64,000 bases of DNA, from positions 1 to 64,000 of the forward strand of contig JAHEKX010000010.1 in the NCBI GenBank assembly GCA_024644535.1, in the 5' to 3' direction. Shown here one piece after another: positions 27,601 through 36,496 of this stretch. The stretch is from Gammaproteobacteria bacterium (GTDB lineage: Bacteria > Pseudomonadota > Gammaproteobacteria > Pseudomonadales > Halieaceae). The notes below the pieces were generated by a model. That model was not told the DNA's origin and ran no database searches. It saw nothing but the letters and a program-made list of their open reading frames with translations. Positions within the stretch are counted from its first letter, which is position 1. Every line of letters starts with the position of its first letter. The position numbers and the translations under genes are program-made.

Positions 27601-27836
27601 TACGCACCGGTTTCGTTTGATTTTACACTACGGGTCGTGCCGGAGCGCGTATCGATCACAGTAACGGTTGCGTTCGCAGCTGGATTGCCTTGTGCGTCGT
27701 AAACCTGACCGACAATAGCGGATGTTTGCTGGTTCGCCTCCACCAGCATAGGTGTAGTACCTAAGCCAAGCGCAGCCGATCCGATCGCGATTGAAAGCGC
27801 ATTACGCGCAAACAACTGAGCAATGGATTTGTTCAT
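24603..27836 (-). CDS. Oar-like TonB-dependent outer-membrane receptor
   Basis: Large outer-membrane transporter that starts with a signal peptide, then a carboxypeptidase-regulatory-like domain (about residues 35-105, GQVYDAQGNPAANATVTV), a plug domain and a beta-barrel ending in an aromatic residue (IRIGLSVKF). This architecture matches the Oar/CarboxypepD_reg TonB receptors common in marine gammaproteobacteria and Bacteroidota; the substrate is unknown. The ATG at 27836 gives a normal signal peptide and follows GGGGAAG; the frame extends to 27875 without support. Length 1077 residues. The neighbouring PhoD-like phosphatase suggests, weakly, organophosphate uptake. Confidence 0.93.
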   Translation of the reverse strand: MNKSIAQLFARNALSIAIGSAALGLGTTPMLVEANQQTSAIVGQVYDAQGNPAANATVTVIDTRSGTTRSVKSNETGAYSLRNLAVGGPYEVRVNGVKQATIPSIALGDAYALPLQIGGGDIEEVMVLGKQMLMSVAPGPSANFGLAELEDAVAYDRDIKNVFEVDPRLNVSGGAGAVNCAGKSPRFNTTTLDGVRFSDQFGLNDNGYGTATGMPFPYDAVEQVAVELAPFDVKYSGFSACNINAVTKRGSNEWTGSLFYELTNEDFRGDEIDGKTFNIEPFEEKQYGFSLAGPLIEDTLFLSVAYEKQEFPRFLAQGYAGSGNGEERAWLDEATFNRVRDIAINTYDYDPGGLPGDGAQEAEKYFARIDYNISDRHSASFVYNYYEGFQDRASDSDDNEFEFGNHYYVKSDESTTYSFALNSQWSDNFSTDIFFGMQEQNDGQVTVGPKDFGDHQISDADRNTIYLGADDSRQANALSYEADYLRLNAEYLFGKHMISFGYHRESLSVFNLFVQHSNGGEWDYFDDSANNDPSCAALTAQERNDDPNCGTTGLDKFELGLPSRVYYGSAGGTNNANDAAASFENTLNAVFIQDEFTLDNIDMTITAGLRYEWWDASGAPRLNTAFAAAQGFKNNATIDGSDLLMPRVGFTWNVDESLTVRGGFGLYSGGNPNVWLSNSFSNDGISNAQFQYRNFAGAETVLQGLPNSAVLSGSGRPGYDVPQSLLDSVAGVTDSDASNNFLALVDPNYEQPAEWKAAIGATYDYGDGYVFDVDYLYTQGQDMAYYVDVSQERIGTTAAGKPIYDYAAGKGEDNYMLTNSNQSPEAHIFSATVRKSFDNGIDMLAGYAYTYAEDVSPMTSSVAGSNFSNLALNDLVEPSAAVSNYVVPHRFTFRLRYSNNFFGDNATRVSLYGFAQEGQAGSYVMGSVDQEGDGFFGRHLLYVPKGESDPNVVIGANFDYAAFEKWRKGQGLGTGFVERNETNADWTYRMDLRVDQEVNLFGDTKGVVYAKIYNFTNFLNSDWGKINDAQFFSQQVVTSSIDDQGRYVFERFSQRDVNDLQEERSLWEIRIGLSVKF

Positions 27837-27885
27837 TGTGTTGCTTCCCCTGTGGATATGGATTGAGTGTTGCAAGCCAGAGCGT

Positions 27886-27914
27886 AGTATAGAAATATGA
27901 CAATATGATGAGAA
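27886..27914 (-). promoter_or_regulatory. Candidate sigma-70 promoter of the TonB receptor gene
   Basis: On the minus strand, TTCTCA (27914-27909), a 17-nt spacer and TATACT (27891-27886). It lies 49 bp upstream of the receptor ATG. The rest of the gap, 27837-28103, shows no gene. Confidence 0.5.
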
Positions 27915-28103
27915 TGCGCAACGGGTAGTTGATTGCGGTAATATTCACAGAAGAACAATGAGTTACCCCTTTGAGCAATGCGTGAGCATGGTGTCACAAG
28001 AGCGACTTAAAGAATGTGACGCGACTACAAGTCTAGAGGAGACGATTGGAGCAAAGAGTTGGTAAAAGCGGTGAGCCTATACTACCCACCGCGCGAATGC
28101 TCG

Positions 28104-28409
28104 CTAAAGGTAGGTAATACGAGCTTCTAACTCAGCTTTGGTCTGTGACACATCACTGAGCTCATCGGGTCCATCGTGGGTACCCGCCACTACACCAAAA
28201 CCAGCTACTGGCGCAATTTTATCGATCTGAAAACGACCCTCAGCACCGCGAATAAAGCAGTCTTCATCCAGATATAAATAATCGGCAGTTGGCCCAATTT
28301 CGTCGGATATGATCGTGTCAAAACCAATGGCTTCGGCGATATCGCCGGTGTTGTGGATCTCGATTTCTTCAACTTTTTTTTCAACAGGATCAATCCTGAA
28401 CGCTTTCAT
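28104..28409 (-). CDS. Small hypothetical protein, DUF3846-like
   Basis: Acidic cytoplasmic protein of 101 residues with no signal or membrane segment. The pattern (MKAFRIDPVEKKVEEIEI at the start, YLYLDEDCFIRG mid-protein, then PVAGFGVVAG) resembles small DUF3846-type proteins, but the match is from memory of the pattern and not certain. GAGG precedes the ATG at a suitable distance. It is separated from fadJ-like by a terminator, so it is probably monocistronic. Confidence 0.65.
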   Translation of the reverse strand: MKAFRIDPVEKKVEEIEIHNTGDIAEAIGFDTIISDEIGPTADYLYLDEDCFIRGAEGRFQIDKIAPVAGFGVVAGTHDGPDELSDVSQTKAELEARITYL

Positions 28410-28523
28410 ACAACAACCTCAAAGTGATAAAAAAAAAGATACGACGGGGCGTGCCGGCCAGATCACTCAATTTACCGCGACCTCTCTACACGCGGTAGAC
28501 CAAGCAATGTTCAGGTACACCAA

Positions 28524-28545
28524 CAAAAAACGGGCCGCAGCCCGT
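28524..28545 (-). terminator. Intrinsic terminator of the beta-oxidation operon
   Basis: On the minus strand, ACGGGC and GCCCGT flank a 4-nt loop and are followed by six T residues. It starts 6 bp after the stop codon of the fadJ-like gene. Confidence 0.92.
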
Positions 28546-28550
28546 ATTTA

Positions 28551-30677
28551 TTAAGCGCGATCTTTCGCAATTTGCGGCGGATTGAACCGGTCACCATACT
28601 TGGCAGCCAGCTCCTCACAGCGCGCCACGAAATTGCCGTAGCCATAGGTCTTAACAAACTGTAGTAAACCACCGGTCCATGGCGGCGCACCTATGCCCAT
28701 AATCGACCCGATGTTACCGTCCTCCTCAGAGCGCAGCACATTGGTTTCAAGACATTTTAATGCCTCGACTACTTGCCGGAACAAGAGGCGATCTTTTACG
28801 TCGCGGTCATCGATGTTGAAATCAGGCTTATAGAAAATGTCGTACAGCCCAGACCAAATCTCTTTGCTGCCGTCTTCGTGGTACTGGTAAAAACCACCGC
28901 CATGGTAACGACCACCACGACCGTGCTCATCGAGCATAATACCCACGACCTTGCGGGCGACACTGCCATCACCCCATTTGTCGACCACACCCATTTCTTC
29001 CCAGGTGGCGTTCGCTTTACGAGACAACTCCATGCTTACTTCATCATACACTGCCAGCGGACCTACAGGCATACCGACGGCTTTGCCCAGATTGTCGAGT
29101 TTGACGGGGTGCAAACCTTCATCAAGCAAGCGTACACCCTCATCTAAATAAGTACCAAAGGTACGCGAGGTGAAAAAGCCCAAAGAATCATTTACTACAA
29201 TAGGGGTCTTTTTAATTTGCACGGTGTAATCAAAGGCTTTGGCCAAGGCTTCATCGCTGGTTTTTTCACCACAGATGATCTCGACTAGTGGCATTTTGTC
29301 GACCGGCGAGAAAAAGTGAATGCCGATAAAGTTTTCAGGCTTGCTGCTACCGTCCGCCAGCTGCGTGATCGGCAAGGTCGAGGTGTTCGAACCCCAAACA
29401 CCATCTTCACTTAAGTAACCCTCAAGCTCGGCGGTGATTTGATGCTTAAGCTTCATGTTCTCGAACACAGCTTCGATAATCAGATCACAACCCTGCAGGT
29501 CTTCGTTTGAGGCCGTCGGCAAAATCAAATCTAACACTGCCTGCTTTTTCTCTTCGGTCATACGGCCTTTGGCAACGCGCTTAGCCAGCAGTTTCTCGGT
29601 GTAGGCTTTACCTTTCTCGGCGGCCTCGACACTAATATCTTTCAGAACGACCTGGATACCCGCCATGGCAGATGAGTACGCAATACCCTGACCCATCATG
29701 CCCGCGCCCAAAATACCCACTTTCTGAGTCGGACACTTTTCGACGCCTTTCGGGCGACTCGCACCACCATTGATTTTGTTCAAACCAAAGAAGAAGGTCG
29801 AGATCATGTTTTTAGCGACGGGCGTAATGACTAAGTTAGCCAAACCACGCGATTCGACCGTTAAGGCCTCGTCAAAATCTAAACGCAAAGCCTCTACCGC
29901 ACAGTCTAAGATACGCGCAGGGGCCGGAAGCAACCCCTTGGTTTTAGAGTACAACATAGCCGGCGCAATCATGACTAATTGCGACACGCCCGGCGAATTG
30001 ATGCCACCACCAGGCACTTTGTAACCTTTAGTATCCCAGGGTTGAGTCGCAGCGGCTTGCACATCGTCTTGGGCCAAGATCCATGCTTTGGCGTTAGGTA
30101 CTAGCTCGTCTAAGGTATCGACCGTTGCGTGAATCATGCCGGCAGCTAACGCTTTGTCTGGCGTTACGCGCGTCCCTTCGGTTAAGTAAGGCAAAGCCGC
30201 TGCCAAGCCCAACAAGCGGGTCATGCGCACCACACCACCGCCGCCAGGCAACAAGCCAAGCGACACCTCGGGTAGACCCAACTGCACTGAACGATCATTC
30301 CAAGCCACACGGTAGTTACAGCACAACGCGATCTCAAAGCCACCACCTAAAGCCGCACCATTAATCGCTGCGGCGACGGGTACGGGCAATTTCTCGATAC
30401 GGCGCAAAACCGCCTTAGTCGCCTGCAGACCTTGGAAAAACTCTTCCACCTGCTCTGGCTGTACTTTCACCAAATCATTCAAGTCACCGCCAGCAAAAAA
30501 CACTTTTTTGGCCGAGGCGAATACCACACCGCGCAAACCGGTCTCAGCTTCCAAGCGCTCGACTGTAGAGGTCATTGCCGTTTGGTACTCTGCATTCATA
30601 GCATTGACCGGCCCGGTCATATCCATAGTAACGGTTACGATGCCTGCGTCGTCTTTATCGTAATGAAACACACTCAT
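28551..30677 (-). CDS. Multifunctional enoyl-CoA hydratase/3-hydroxyacyl-CoA dehydrogenase
   Basis: Beta-oxidation alpha subunit (FadB/FadJ type). The N-terminal crotonase domain (about 1-190) has the oxyanion-hole region [19 protein letters not shown] and the [14 protein letters not shown] motif; the NAD-binding domain begins near residue 315 with [14 protein letters not shown]; the C-terminal dehydrogenase domain follows with [18 protein letters not shown]. The length of 708 residues is typical. AAGGAG precedes the ATG. It follows the thiolase gene by 27 bp, making a two-gene beta-oxidation operon. Confidence 0.94.
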   Translation of the reverse strand: MSVFHYDKDDAGIVTVTMDMTGPVNAMNAEYQTAMTSTVERLEAETGLRGVVFASAKKVFFAGGDLNDLVKVQPEQVEEFFQGLQATKAVLRRIEKLPVPVAAAINGAALGGGFEIALCCNYRVAWNDRSVQLGLPEVSLGLLPGGGGVVRMTRLLGLAAALPYLTEGTRVTPDKALAAGMIHATVDTLDELVPNAKAWILAQDDVQAAATQPWDTKGYKVPGGGINSPGVSQLVMIAPAMLYSKTKGLLPAPARILDCAVEALRLDFDEALTVESRGLANLVITPVAKNMISTFFFGLNKINGGASRPKGVEKCPTQKVGILGAGMMGQGIAYSSAMAGIQVVLKDISVEAAEKGKAYTEKLLAKRVAKGRMTEEKKQAVLDLILPTASNEDLQGCDLIIEAVFENMKLKHQITAELEGYLSEDGVWGSNTSTLPITQLADGSSKPENFIGIHFFSPVDKMPLVEIICGEKTSDEALAKAFDYTVQIKKTPIVVNDSLGFFTSRTFGTYLDEGVRLLDEGLHPVKLDNLGKAVGMPVGPLAVYDEVSMELSRKANATWEEMGVVDKWGDGSVARKVVGIMLDEHGRGGRYHGGGFYQYHEDGSKEIWSGLYDIFYKPDFNIDDRDVKDRLLFRQVVEALKCLETNVLRSEEDGNIGSIMGIGAPPWTGGLLQFVKTYGYGNFVARCEELAAKYGDRFNPPQIAKDRA

Positions 30678-30704
30678 GATTTTCTCCTTAACTTTGCAGG
30701 TCGC

Positions 30705-31913
30705 TTATACGCGCTCGATGATTGTAGAAATGCCCATGCCGCCGCCGACACACAGCGATAGCATCGCGCGACGCAGATTGCGGCGCTCGAGCTCGTCTAG
30801 CATCGTGCTAACCAACATCGCCCCTGTTGCACCCAGCGGGTGGCCCATAGCAATCGCGCCACCGTTGACATTGGTTACCGAGTGGTCGATACCTAAATCT
30901 TGCATATAACGTAAGGCCACTGAAGCAAAGGCTTCGTTGATTTCCCACAGATCGATATCGGCTACCGTCAGACCCGCTTTAGCCAGACACTTTTTAGCAG
31001 CAGGCCCTGGGCCTGTCAGCATGATGATGGGGTCTGTTGATAAAATTGCGGTGGCGACAATACGGCCACGAGGCGTTAATCCCAGGTCTTTGCCGGCTTT
31101 TTCGCTACCGATCAGCACGGCGCTTGAACCGTCCACAATACCCGATGAGTTGCCGGGCGTATGTACATGATCGATGCGCTCGAGTTGGTTGTACTTACCT
31201 AGAATGACATCATCAAAACCCATCGAACCCATCATTGCGAACGAGGGCTTTAACGAAGCCAGTCCTTCCATCGTTGTTTTTGGCTTAATGAAGTCATCGC
31301 GCTCTAGTACGGTAACGCCATTGATGTCTTTAACGGGAACGACGCTCTTATCAAACCAACCGTTATCCCGCGCTTGCGTCGCACGCTTTTGCGACTCTAA
31401 AGCAAAGGCGTCAACGTCTTCTCGGCTCCAGCCACCCAGGGTTGCAATCGTATCGGCACCAATACCCTGGGGCACGAAGCCTGTCTTTAATGAAAACGCT
31501 GGGTCTGAACCCATTGCACCACCAGCGGAACCCATAGGCACACGAGACATACACTCAACGCCGCCGGCAACAACCAAATCTTCCCAGCCAGACGCTACTT
31601 TCTGGGCAGCTATATTCACAGCTTCCAAACCCGAGGCACAGAAGCGATCTAGCTGCACGCCGGCAACTGATTCATCCCAATCGGCATTTTGCACGATCAT
31701 TTTAGCCACGTCGCCGCCCTGCTCTCCTACTGGTGTGACGCAACCCATGACGACGTCGTCCACATAGCTGGTATCAAGCTCATGGCGCGATTGCAGTTCT
31801 CGCAATAAAGTCGCGCCCAAATCGACCGGCTTGATCTGATACAGGCTACCACCGGCTTTACCTTTGCTGCGGGGCGTCCGCACCGCATCGTAAATATACG
31901 CAGTATGAGGCAT
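30705..31913 (-). CDS. Acetyl-CoA C-acyltransferase (thiolase)
   Basis: Thiolase that cleaves 3-ketoacyl-CoA in the last step of beta-oxidation. The active-site cysteine is in [16 protein letters not shown] near residue 92; the C-terminal signatures [16 protein letters not shown] and [10 protein letters not shown] are intact. The ATG at 31913 follows AAGGAGAAAGAAG and gives [18 protein letters not shown], the standard N-terminus; the frame to 32000 is an unlikely extension. Length 402 residues. First gene of the operon with the fadJ-like gene. Confidence 0.95.
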   Translation of the reverse strand: MPHTAYIYDAVRTPRSKGKAGGSLYQIKPVDLGATLLRELQSRHELDTSYVDDVVMGCVTPVGEQGGDVAKMIVQNADWDESVAGVQLDRFCASGLEAVNIAAQKVASGWEDLVVAGGVECMSRVPMGSAGGAMGSDPAFSLKTGFVPQGIGADTIATLGGWSREDVDAFALESQKRATQARDNGWFDKSVVPVKDINGVTVLERDDFIKPKTTMEGLASLKPSFAMMGSMGFDDVILGKYNQLERIDHVHTPGNSSGIVDGSSAVLIGSEKAGKDLGLTPRGRIVATAILSTDPIIMLTGPGPAAKKCLAKAGLTVADIDLWEINEAFASVALRYMQDLGIDHSVTNVNGGAIAMGHPLGATGAMLVSTMLDELERRNLRRAMLSLCVGGGMGISTIIERV

Positions 31914-32098
31914 CTTCTTTCTCCTTAAAATTTTGAGTGCGTTATAATGAGGACCTCTCAAAAAATCCACAATGACGAATTTGTTAAAAAAATAGACCAA
32001 AACTTACACGTCGGTTCACAGCTTTGGTCAAACTTTCGTGAGCCTAAAAAACCTTGCGCTGCATAATCTCATTGCCTAAATGGTGCGTATACGATCGC

Positions 32099-32371
32099 AT
32101 GAAGATCAATGACACTCACGACAAACTTTCGGCACATGACCACTCTCGTGTTATCGAGATGGCTTGGGAAGATCGCACGCCCTTCGAGGCCATCGAGGCT
32201 CTGTACGGCCTAACAGAGCCGCAGACCATTCAGTTAATGAGGCAATCTCTGAAGCCTAAGGCCTTTAAGAACTGGCGAGCGCGCGTCACGGGCCGAAAAA
32301 CCAAACACCGTGCGCTGCGAGACCCCGCTGTAAGTCGAGGCTATTGCCCAACTCAATACAAACAGCGCTAA
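32099..32371 (+). CDS. DUF2805/TIGR03643 family small protein
   Basis: Protein of 90 residues in a family of conserved but uncharacterised small proteins. The recognisable core is VIEMAWEDRTPFEAIEALYG then LTEPQTIQLMRQ and KPKAFKNWRARVTGRKTKH. It looks like a helix-turn-helix type fold and could bind nucleic acid, but this is inference. The ATG at 32099 gives the family length; upstream extension to 32054 is unlikely. No clear Shine-Dalgarno is seen. It is divergent from the thiolase and convergent with the esterase. Confidence 0.85.
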   Translation: MKINDTHDKLSAHDHSRVIEMAWEDRTPFEAIEALYGLTEPQTIQLMRQSLKPKAFKNWRARVTGRKTKHRALRDPAVSRGYCPTQYKQR

Positions 32372-32380
32372 TAGGCTAAG

Positions 32381-32402
32381 GCCTCGGTCATAACACCGAG
32401 GT
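32381..32402. terminator. Hairpin between convergent DUF2805 gene and esterase
   Basis: CCTCGGT and ACCGAGG form a 7-bp stem with a 6-nt loop that overlaps the esterase stop codon. No T-tract follows, so intrinsic termination is unproven. Confidence 0.4.
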
Positions 32403-34166
32403 CGTGCCATACTGCTCTATCAATTCGTTCTTAACATTAAGCTGGAAGGCTACGGCGTCAAAGTTCTGACAATACGACCATCGCTCAAAGCGCTCATAAT
32501 CAGGCTGACCGACCTTGGTCAGTGTTTCCCATCCCAAGAGACAACGCTCTTGCTGACTCATATGGTTAAAGCCTTCTATACGGGCTAACAGAGAATCAAT
32601 AGTGTCCGTGTCTCTCCCAGTGCGCAGGGCATCTTTAACATCAAGATGGATAAAGGCTCGTTCCTCGGCACTGTATTCAGGCCACTCCTCGGGCGTTGTC
32701 GGCTTCGATGTGCGCGCAAACTCAGCCCAGGCGCCCATCATCAACTCCATCATTTCTTGGCGTTCAGCTGAATCGGGATATACCCAGCGAGAAATAGGAC
32801 CGTAGGTAAAAGCACCGGTCAAAAAGGCAATATCAATACCGTGCGCCGCACCGATAATTGCCGGAAAATCGGCAAAGAACGAGGTTTCCTGGTCATCCCA
32901 ATCAAAACGATAAGCATACAAATCGCTATAACCGGCGTGTTGCAGTTCTGCCAAGGGCTGATCAACGCCGCGTACCTTCCAAGCCGCCGAGCGCACTCGA
33001 ATCCAATCTTGATAGACCGCTGGATCTTTAACCGCAAGTCTAGGTGGTAAAAGCTTAGTAAACGGATAACTGGCCTCGACAAAATAGCGATGCGTACCCA
33101 ACCACAAGGTGACTTCATCGCGATTGGCACCAGCGATCACCGGCACCTTTTTGGCGTACTGCGGGTCTCCTAGAGCCGCCATAAACCCCTGCTCGGGAAT
33201 CACTACCCCATCGGCGACGGTCAGCGGCACATCGCCCTCGCCGTCTAACTCGTAGTAGGCTTCATACAGAGCCTTGGCATCGAGGCTCCGCAAAGTGTCA
33301 GCAGAAGCCATTGGGTCCACCTGCATCTGCTGTAACAGCTGCCAGCTCGTGCGGCGCATTGTTGTGTCCGCATTGTCGCGATTAAACGCTTGCTCAGGCG
33401 TTGCCGACTTAACGTAGCCTGACTGCGAAATTGCCTTATGAAACAAACCATCGGCAAGTGGGGAAGCCAACATTGCGAACACGTTGTGGCCACCTGCTGA
33501 CTCGCCAAAAATAGTCACGTTTTCCGGGTCACCCCCAAATCCACTAATGTTCGCCTTAACCCATTTTAGCGCCTCGATGATGTCTAGGTGCCCAAAATTA
33601 GCGGCGGCATCCACGCCCGCCTGCTCGTCTTGAATTGATGGATGAACAAACCAACCTAATGGCCCTAAACGATAGTTAAAGGTTACCACCACGACATCTT
33701 CGCGACTCACCAGTTCATCAAAATTGTAAAAGCCTTTATAGCCCGAGGTGTTGCCTCCGCCATGAATCCAGACCATGACAGGTTTGGCCGAACCGATCGA
33801 ACCCGCTTGAGCTTTAATATCCATGTACAGGCAATCTTCGGTGCCGACTATGCCCTCACCCGGCACGCCGCCAGCATCATAAGCTTGTTGAACACACGCA
33901 ACAGTATTGCGGGTATCGCTTAGTAGTTGCGCGGGAATGGAGGCATTAGGGTTTTTGTAGGGAAGAGGCGCATGCCACCTTAGATCGCCAACAGGCGCTT
34001 TTGCATAAGGAATGTCACGCCACGTCAAGATTTTACCGTTCACAGCGGGGACCGCGTGCCCTGACTGTGTCGCAACAGTGGCATCATTTGCCGCCAGCGG
34101 TTCAACTTGAACCGATCGGCAAGCGCTTAACAGTAAGGCCGCTATAACAATGCCAATTTTTCTCAC
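32388..34166 (-). CDS. Carboxylesterase type B, predicted lipoprotein
   Basis: Secreted alpha/beta-hydrolase of the carboxylesterase/cholinesterase family. The N-terminus is a lipoprotein signal ending in LLLSAC (Cys16). The early motif EDCLYMDI, the oxyanion region WIHGGGNTSGYKG and the nucleophile motif FGESAGGHNVFAML (serine near residue 220) are intact, and a late AAHGIDIAFLTG segment fits the histidine region. Length 592 residues. The start is a GTG with GAGGTGG upstream. Substrate unknown. Confidence 0.92.
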   Translation of the reverse strand: MRKIGIVIAALLLSACRSVQVEPLAANDATVATQSGHAVPAVNGKILTWRDIPYAKAPVGDLRWHAPLPYKNPNASIPAQLLSDTRNTVACVQQAYDAGGVPGEGIVGTEDCLYMDIKAQAGSIGSAKPVMVWIHGGGNTSGYKGFYNFDELVSREDVVVVTFNYRLGPLGWFVHPSIQDEQAGVDAAANFGHLDIIEALKWVKANISGFGGDPENVTIFGESAGGHNVFAMLASPLADGLFHKAISQSGYVKSATPEQAFNRDNADTTMRRTSWQLLQQMQVDPMASADTLRSLDAKALYEAYYELDGEGDVPLTVADGVVIPEQGFMAALGDPQYAKKVPVIAGANRDEVTLWLGTHRYFVEASYPFTKLLPPRLAVKDPAVYQDWIRVRSAAWKVRGVDQPLAELQHAGYSDLYAYRFDWDDQETSFFADFPAIIGAAHGIDIAFLTGAFTYGPISRWVYPDSAERQEMMELMMGAWAEFARTSKPTTPEEWPEYSAEERAFIHLDVKDALRTGRDTDTIDSLLARIEGFNHMSQQERCLLGWETLTKVGQPDYERFERWSYCQNFDAVAFQLNVKNELIEQYGTTSVL

Positions 34167-34388
34167 AGGTCCACCTCTTTATTTATAGTTTAGTTGCGCA
34201 GTTATGTGGTATTTACGTCGTAATAGGTCGGGTGGCTCACAACCATGCGCTTGACTCACCCAACGCCTATCGCTGAGCTTAGCAAGATGTCAGCAATAGC
34301 TATACGGCTCGCATGTATCCTCTGGCATCAAGCAACAGAATGCGGCAAACTCTGCACCCTACCATAAAACGATAAAAAGGTTTTGGCT

Positions 34389-35744
34389 ATGACCACGTTA
34401 GGTTTGTTGGGCAGCGTTGTTCTGTTAATTTGGCTAGCGCTTCGCGGCGTTAACATTATTTTTGCTTCGTTGCTGTGCTCGTTAATTGTCATCTTAACAA
34501 ACGACTTGCCGCTTGCTGAGGGACTTGGCGAGTACTTTTCTTTCGGACCCCTGGGCGCATTTACCTTTGCTGGCAAATTTTTTCTGTTGTTCGCTGCGGG
34601 CGCCATGTTCGGTCGCGTCATGGGCGATAGCCACGCAGCGTCTAGTATCGCGCTATCACTGGTCCGCAAACTGGGTGCCGACCGTGCACTTTGGATTACG
34701 GTTTTAGCCTGCGCACTGCTGACTTACGGTGGCGTCGTCGTGTTTGTCGTGATCTTTGCCATGTACCCTCTAGGACTCAAACTGCTGCAGGAAGCCAATA
34801 TACCCAAACGCTTATTTTGCGCTGCTCTCGCTCTAGGAGCCGGCACCTTCACGCTTACGGCCTTACCCGGCACACCATCTATCCACAATGTAATAGCTAG
34901 CGTGAGCCTGGGCACAGACTTATTCGCAGGATTTTGGCCCGGCCTTATCGGTGGCGTTGCCATGTTCGGGCTTGGCATGTGGTATCTGGAACGCGAGCGC
35001 AAAAAGGCACAGCTAGCAGGCGAGGGTTTTGAAGCCGGCCCGAACGATCGAATTGTGGACGTTCATGACGACGACTACCCGTCGTGGCTAAAAAGTCTGC
35101 TGCCCTTGGCGCTCGTTCTTGCCCTGATCATTTTACCCCGCGTATTTGTCGGCAGTGCATCGGCTGACTCAGCACTGGGTTTAGTATTGCAATTTGCCAA
35201 CTCGCAGCCGGTCATTTGGCCAAGCTTGGCACTTGTTATTGGCTCGGTACTGGCGTGCGTTATTTTTCCTGTCGTTCGCCCTCAGGCCCTGCATATCATG
35301 GGTCACGGCACCAACGACGCGATTATTCCGCTTATTAACACGGCGGCGGTTATTGGCTTTGGCGGCGTAGTCACCAAAACCATTGGGTTTCAGGCTTTTA
35401 CCACGGCCATGCTGGACTCAGGGCTCCCCCCTTTGTTGTCAGCCTTTACTTCGGTGAGCCTGGTCTCAGCCATTACCGGCTCTGCCTCGGGCGGCCTGCA
35501 AATATTCATGCAAACACTAGCACCAGCCTATCTTGAAATGGGTGTCCCCGTAGAGGATCTGCACCGCATTGCTACGATCGCGAGTGGTGGTTTTGACTCG
35601 CTGCCCCATTGCGGCGCCGTGGTAGCCATGCTGACGATTACGGGCTTGACCCACAAACAGGCTTACAAGGATGTGGGCATTATTACTGTGGTGATTCCAG
35701 TGGTGGTATGTTTAGGGTTGGTTGGCGGGATGATGGTTTTGTGA
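34389..35744 (+). CDS. GntP family permease
   Basis: Inner-membrane transporter of the gluconate/H+ symporter family, with about 12 hydrophobic segments. Family-like stretches include ALPGTPSIHNVIAS and HGTNDAIIPLINTAAVIGFG, and IASGGFDSLPHCGAVVAMLT near the C-terminus. The ATG at 34389 follows AAAAGG; a TTG at 34383 in frame is less likely. Length 451 residues. The family carries gluconate, other sugar acids and related carboxylates; the substrate cannot be assigned. The upstream gap 34167-34388 holds no gene. Confidence 0.9.
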   Translation: MTTLGLLGSVVLLIWLALRGVNIIFASLLCSLIVILTNDLPLAEGLGEYFSFGPLGAFTFAGKFFLLFAAGAMFGRVMGDSHAASSIALSLVRKLGADRALWITVLACALLTYGGVVVFVVIFAMYPLGLKLLQEANIPKRLFCAALALGAGTFTLTALPGTPSIHNVIASVSLGTDLFAGFWPGLIGGVAMFGLGMWYLERERKKAQLAGEGFEAGPNDRIVDVHDDDYPSWLKSLLPLALVLALIILPRVFVGSASADSALGLVLQFANSQPVIWPSLALVIGSVLACVIFPVVRPQALHIMGHGTNDAIIPLINTAAVIGFGGVVTKTIGFQAFTTAMLDSGLPPLLSAFTSVSLVSAITGSASGGLQIFMQTLAPAYLEMGVPVEDLHRIATIASGGFDSLPHCGAVVAMLTITGLTHKQAYKDVGIITVVIPVVVCLGLVGGMMVL

Positions 35745-35896
35745 TGTTAACCTAAATTTCAGGGGGCAGGCACCTAGACCTCCGCGTGCCTCAGGACTTT
35801 GATAGCATTGTAACTTATTTATGCGGGGCCCTAGCCTATGTGTTCGTCAGCTGTTCTTGCCGCTTGATGACTGAGCAGGCCAACAACCCTCGAGCA

Positions 35897-36496
35897 CTAG
35901 CCATCACAGCTAAGCCCACCCGCCAAATCTCCTACGCGAGAAGACCCCGCGGCTCCCAGATATACAGCGCGCGCTCGGCCCTCGTCGCCACGCTCGTCGC
36001 AAACCAAAAATGTGCCTGACTGATAGTTGTTTGAGGCGTTCCTGGTAAACCCACTCGCATCGAATGATACAAAAGACTCGATCCCCGCACTACCGACTAT
36101 TGTCACCAGCTCATTTAGACCTTGCTTAACACGCACACGCTGGTCCCCATCTCCGTCGTCGGTCGTATCATCTGCTGAGTCTCCGATTGTCCCCGTATCA
36201 TCAAAAATCATCCATCCCTGAGACCAGTCACCACTGGTCGCACAGGAAGTACCATCGCTACTTTTACATATCGTGACATGTGACGATCGCGCAACCGCAG
36301 TGCTTCTGGCTAGCGCCAAACTATTTTGCAAAGCATTAGCACCCAAACGTAAACGAGAGTCTTTGATGATCGTGGTTAAACTGGGGGCGCCGACCAAGGC
36401 AACAATAGACGCAATAGCCAATACGATTACAAGCTCAATTAGCGTCACACCGCCTGATCTGATGGAAATCCTAATATCCGTTGCCTCGTGCTTCAA
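35897..36496 (-). CDS. GspH/FimT family minor pilin
   Basis: Type IV minor pseudopilin of the FimT/FimU group. The type III prepilin signal is visible: a short leader of about 16 residues, then G^VTLIELVIVLAIASIVAL with Glu5 after the cut site. The GspH/FimT pattern LALARSTAVARSSHVTICKS follows, and the C-terminal half has Cys residues. Length 199 residues. The start is a TTG overlapping the stop of the upstream membrane gene (TTGA), with GGAG upstream, so it is the last gene of the pilin operon. Confidence 0.9.
   Translation of the reverse strand: MKHEATDIRISIRSGGVTLIELVIVLAIASIVALVGAPSLTTIIKDSRLRLGANALQNSLALARSTAVARSSHVTICKSSDGTSCATSGDWSQGWMIFDDTGTIGDSADDTTDDGDGDQRVRVKQGLNELVTIVGSAGIESFVSFDASGFTRNASNNYQSGTFLVCDERGDEGRARAVYLGAAGSSRVGDLAGGLSCDG

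Noticed and set aside
31914-32098. PsrA/FadR-type operator before the thiolase gene
   Set aside because: TATAAT-like boxes on both strands are present, but no clear CAAAC/GTTTG-type palindrome could be found.
35745-35896. Terminator after the GntP permease
   Set aside because: Only a 6-bp stem AGGCAC/GTGCCT with a 12-nt loop and no T-run; too weak to call.
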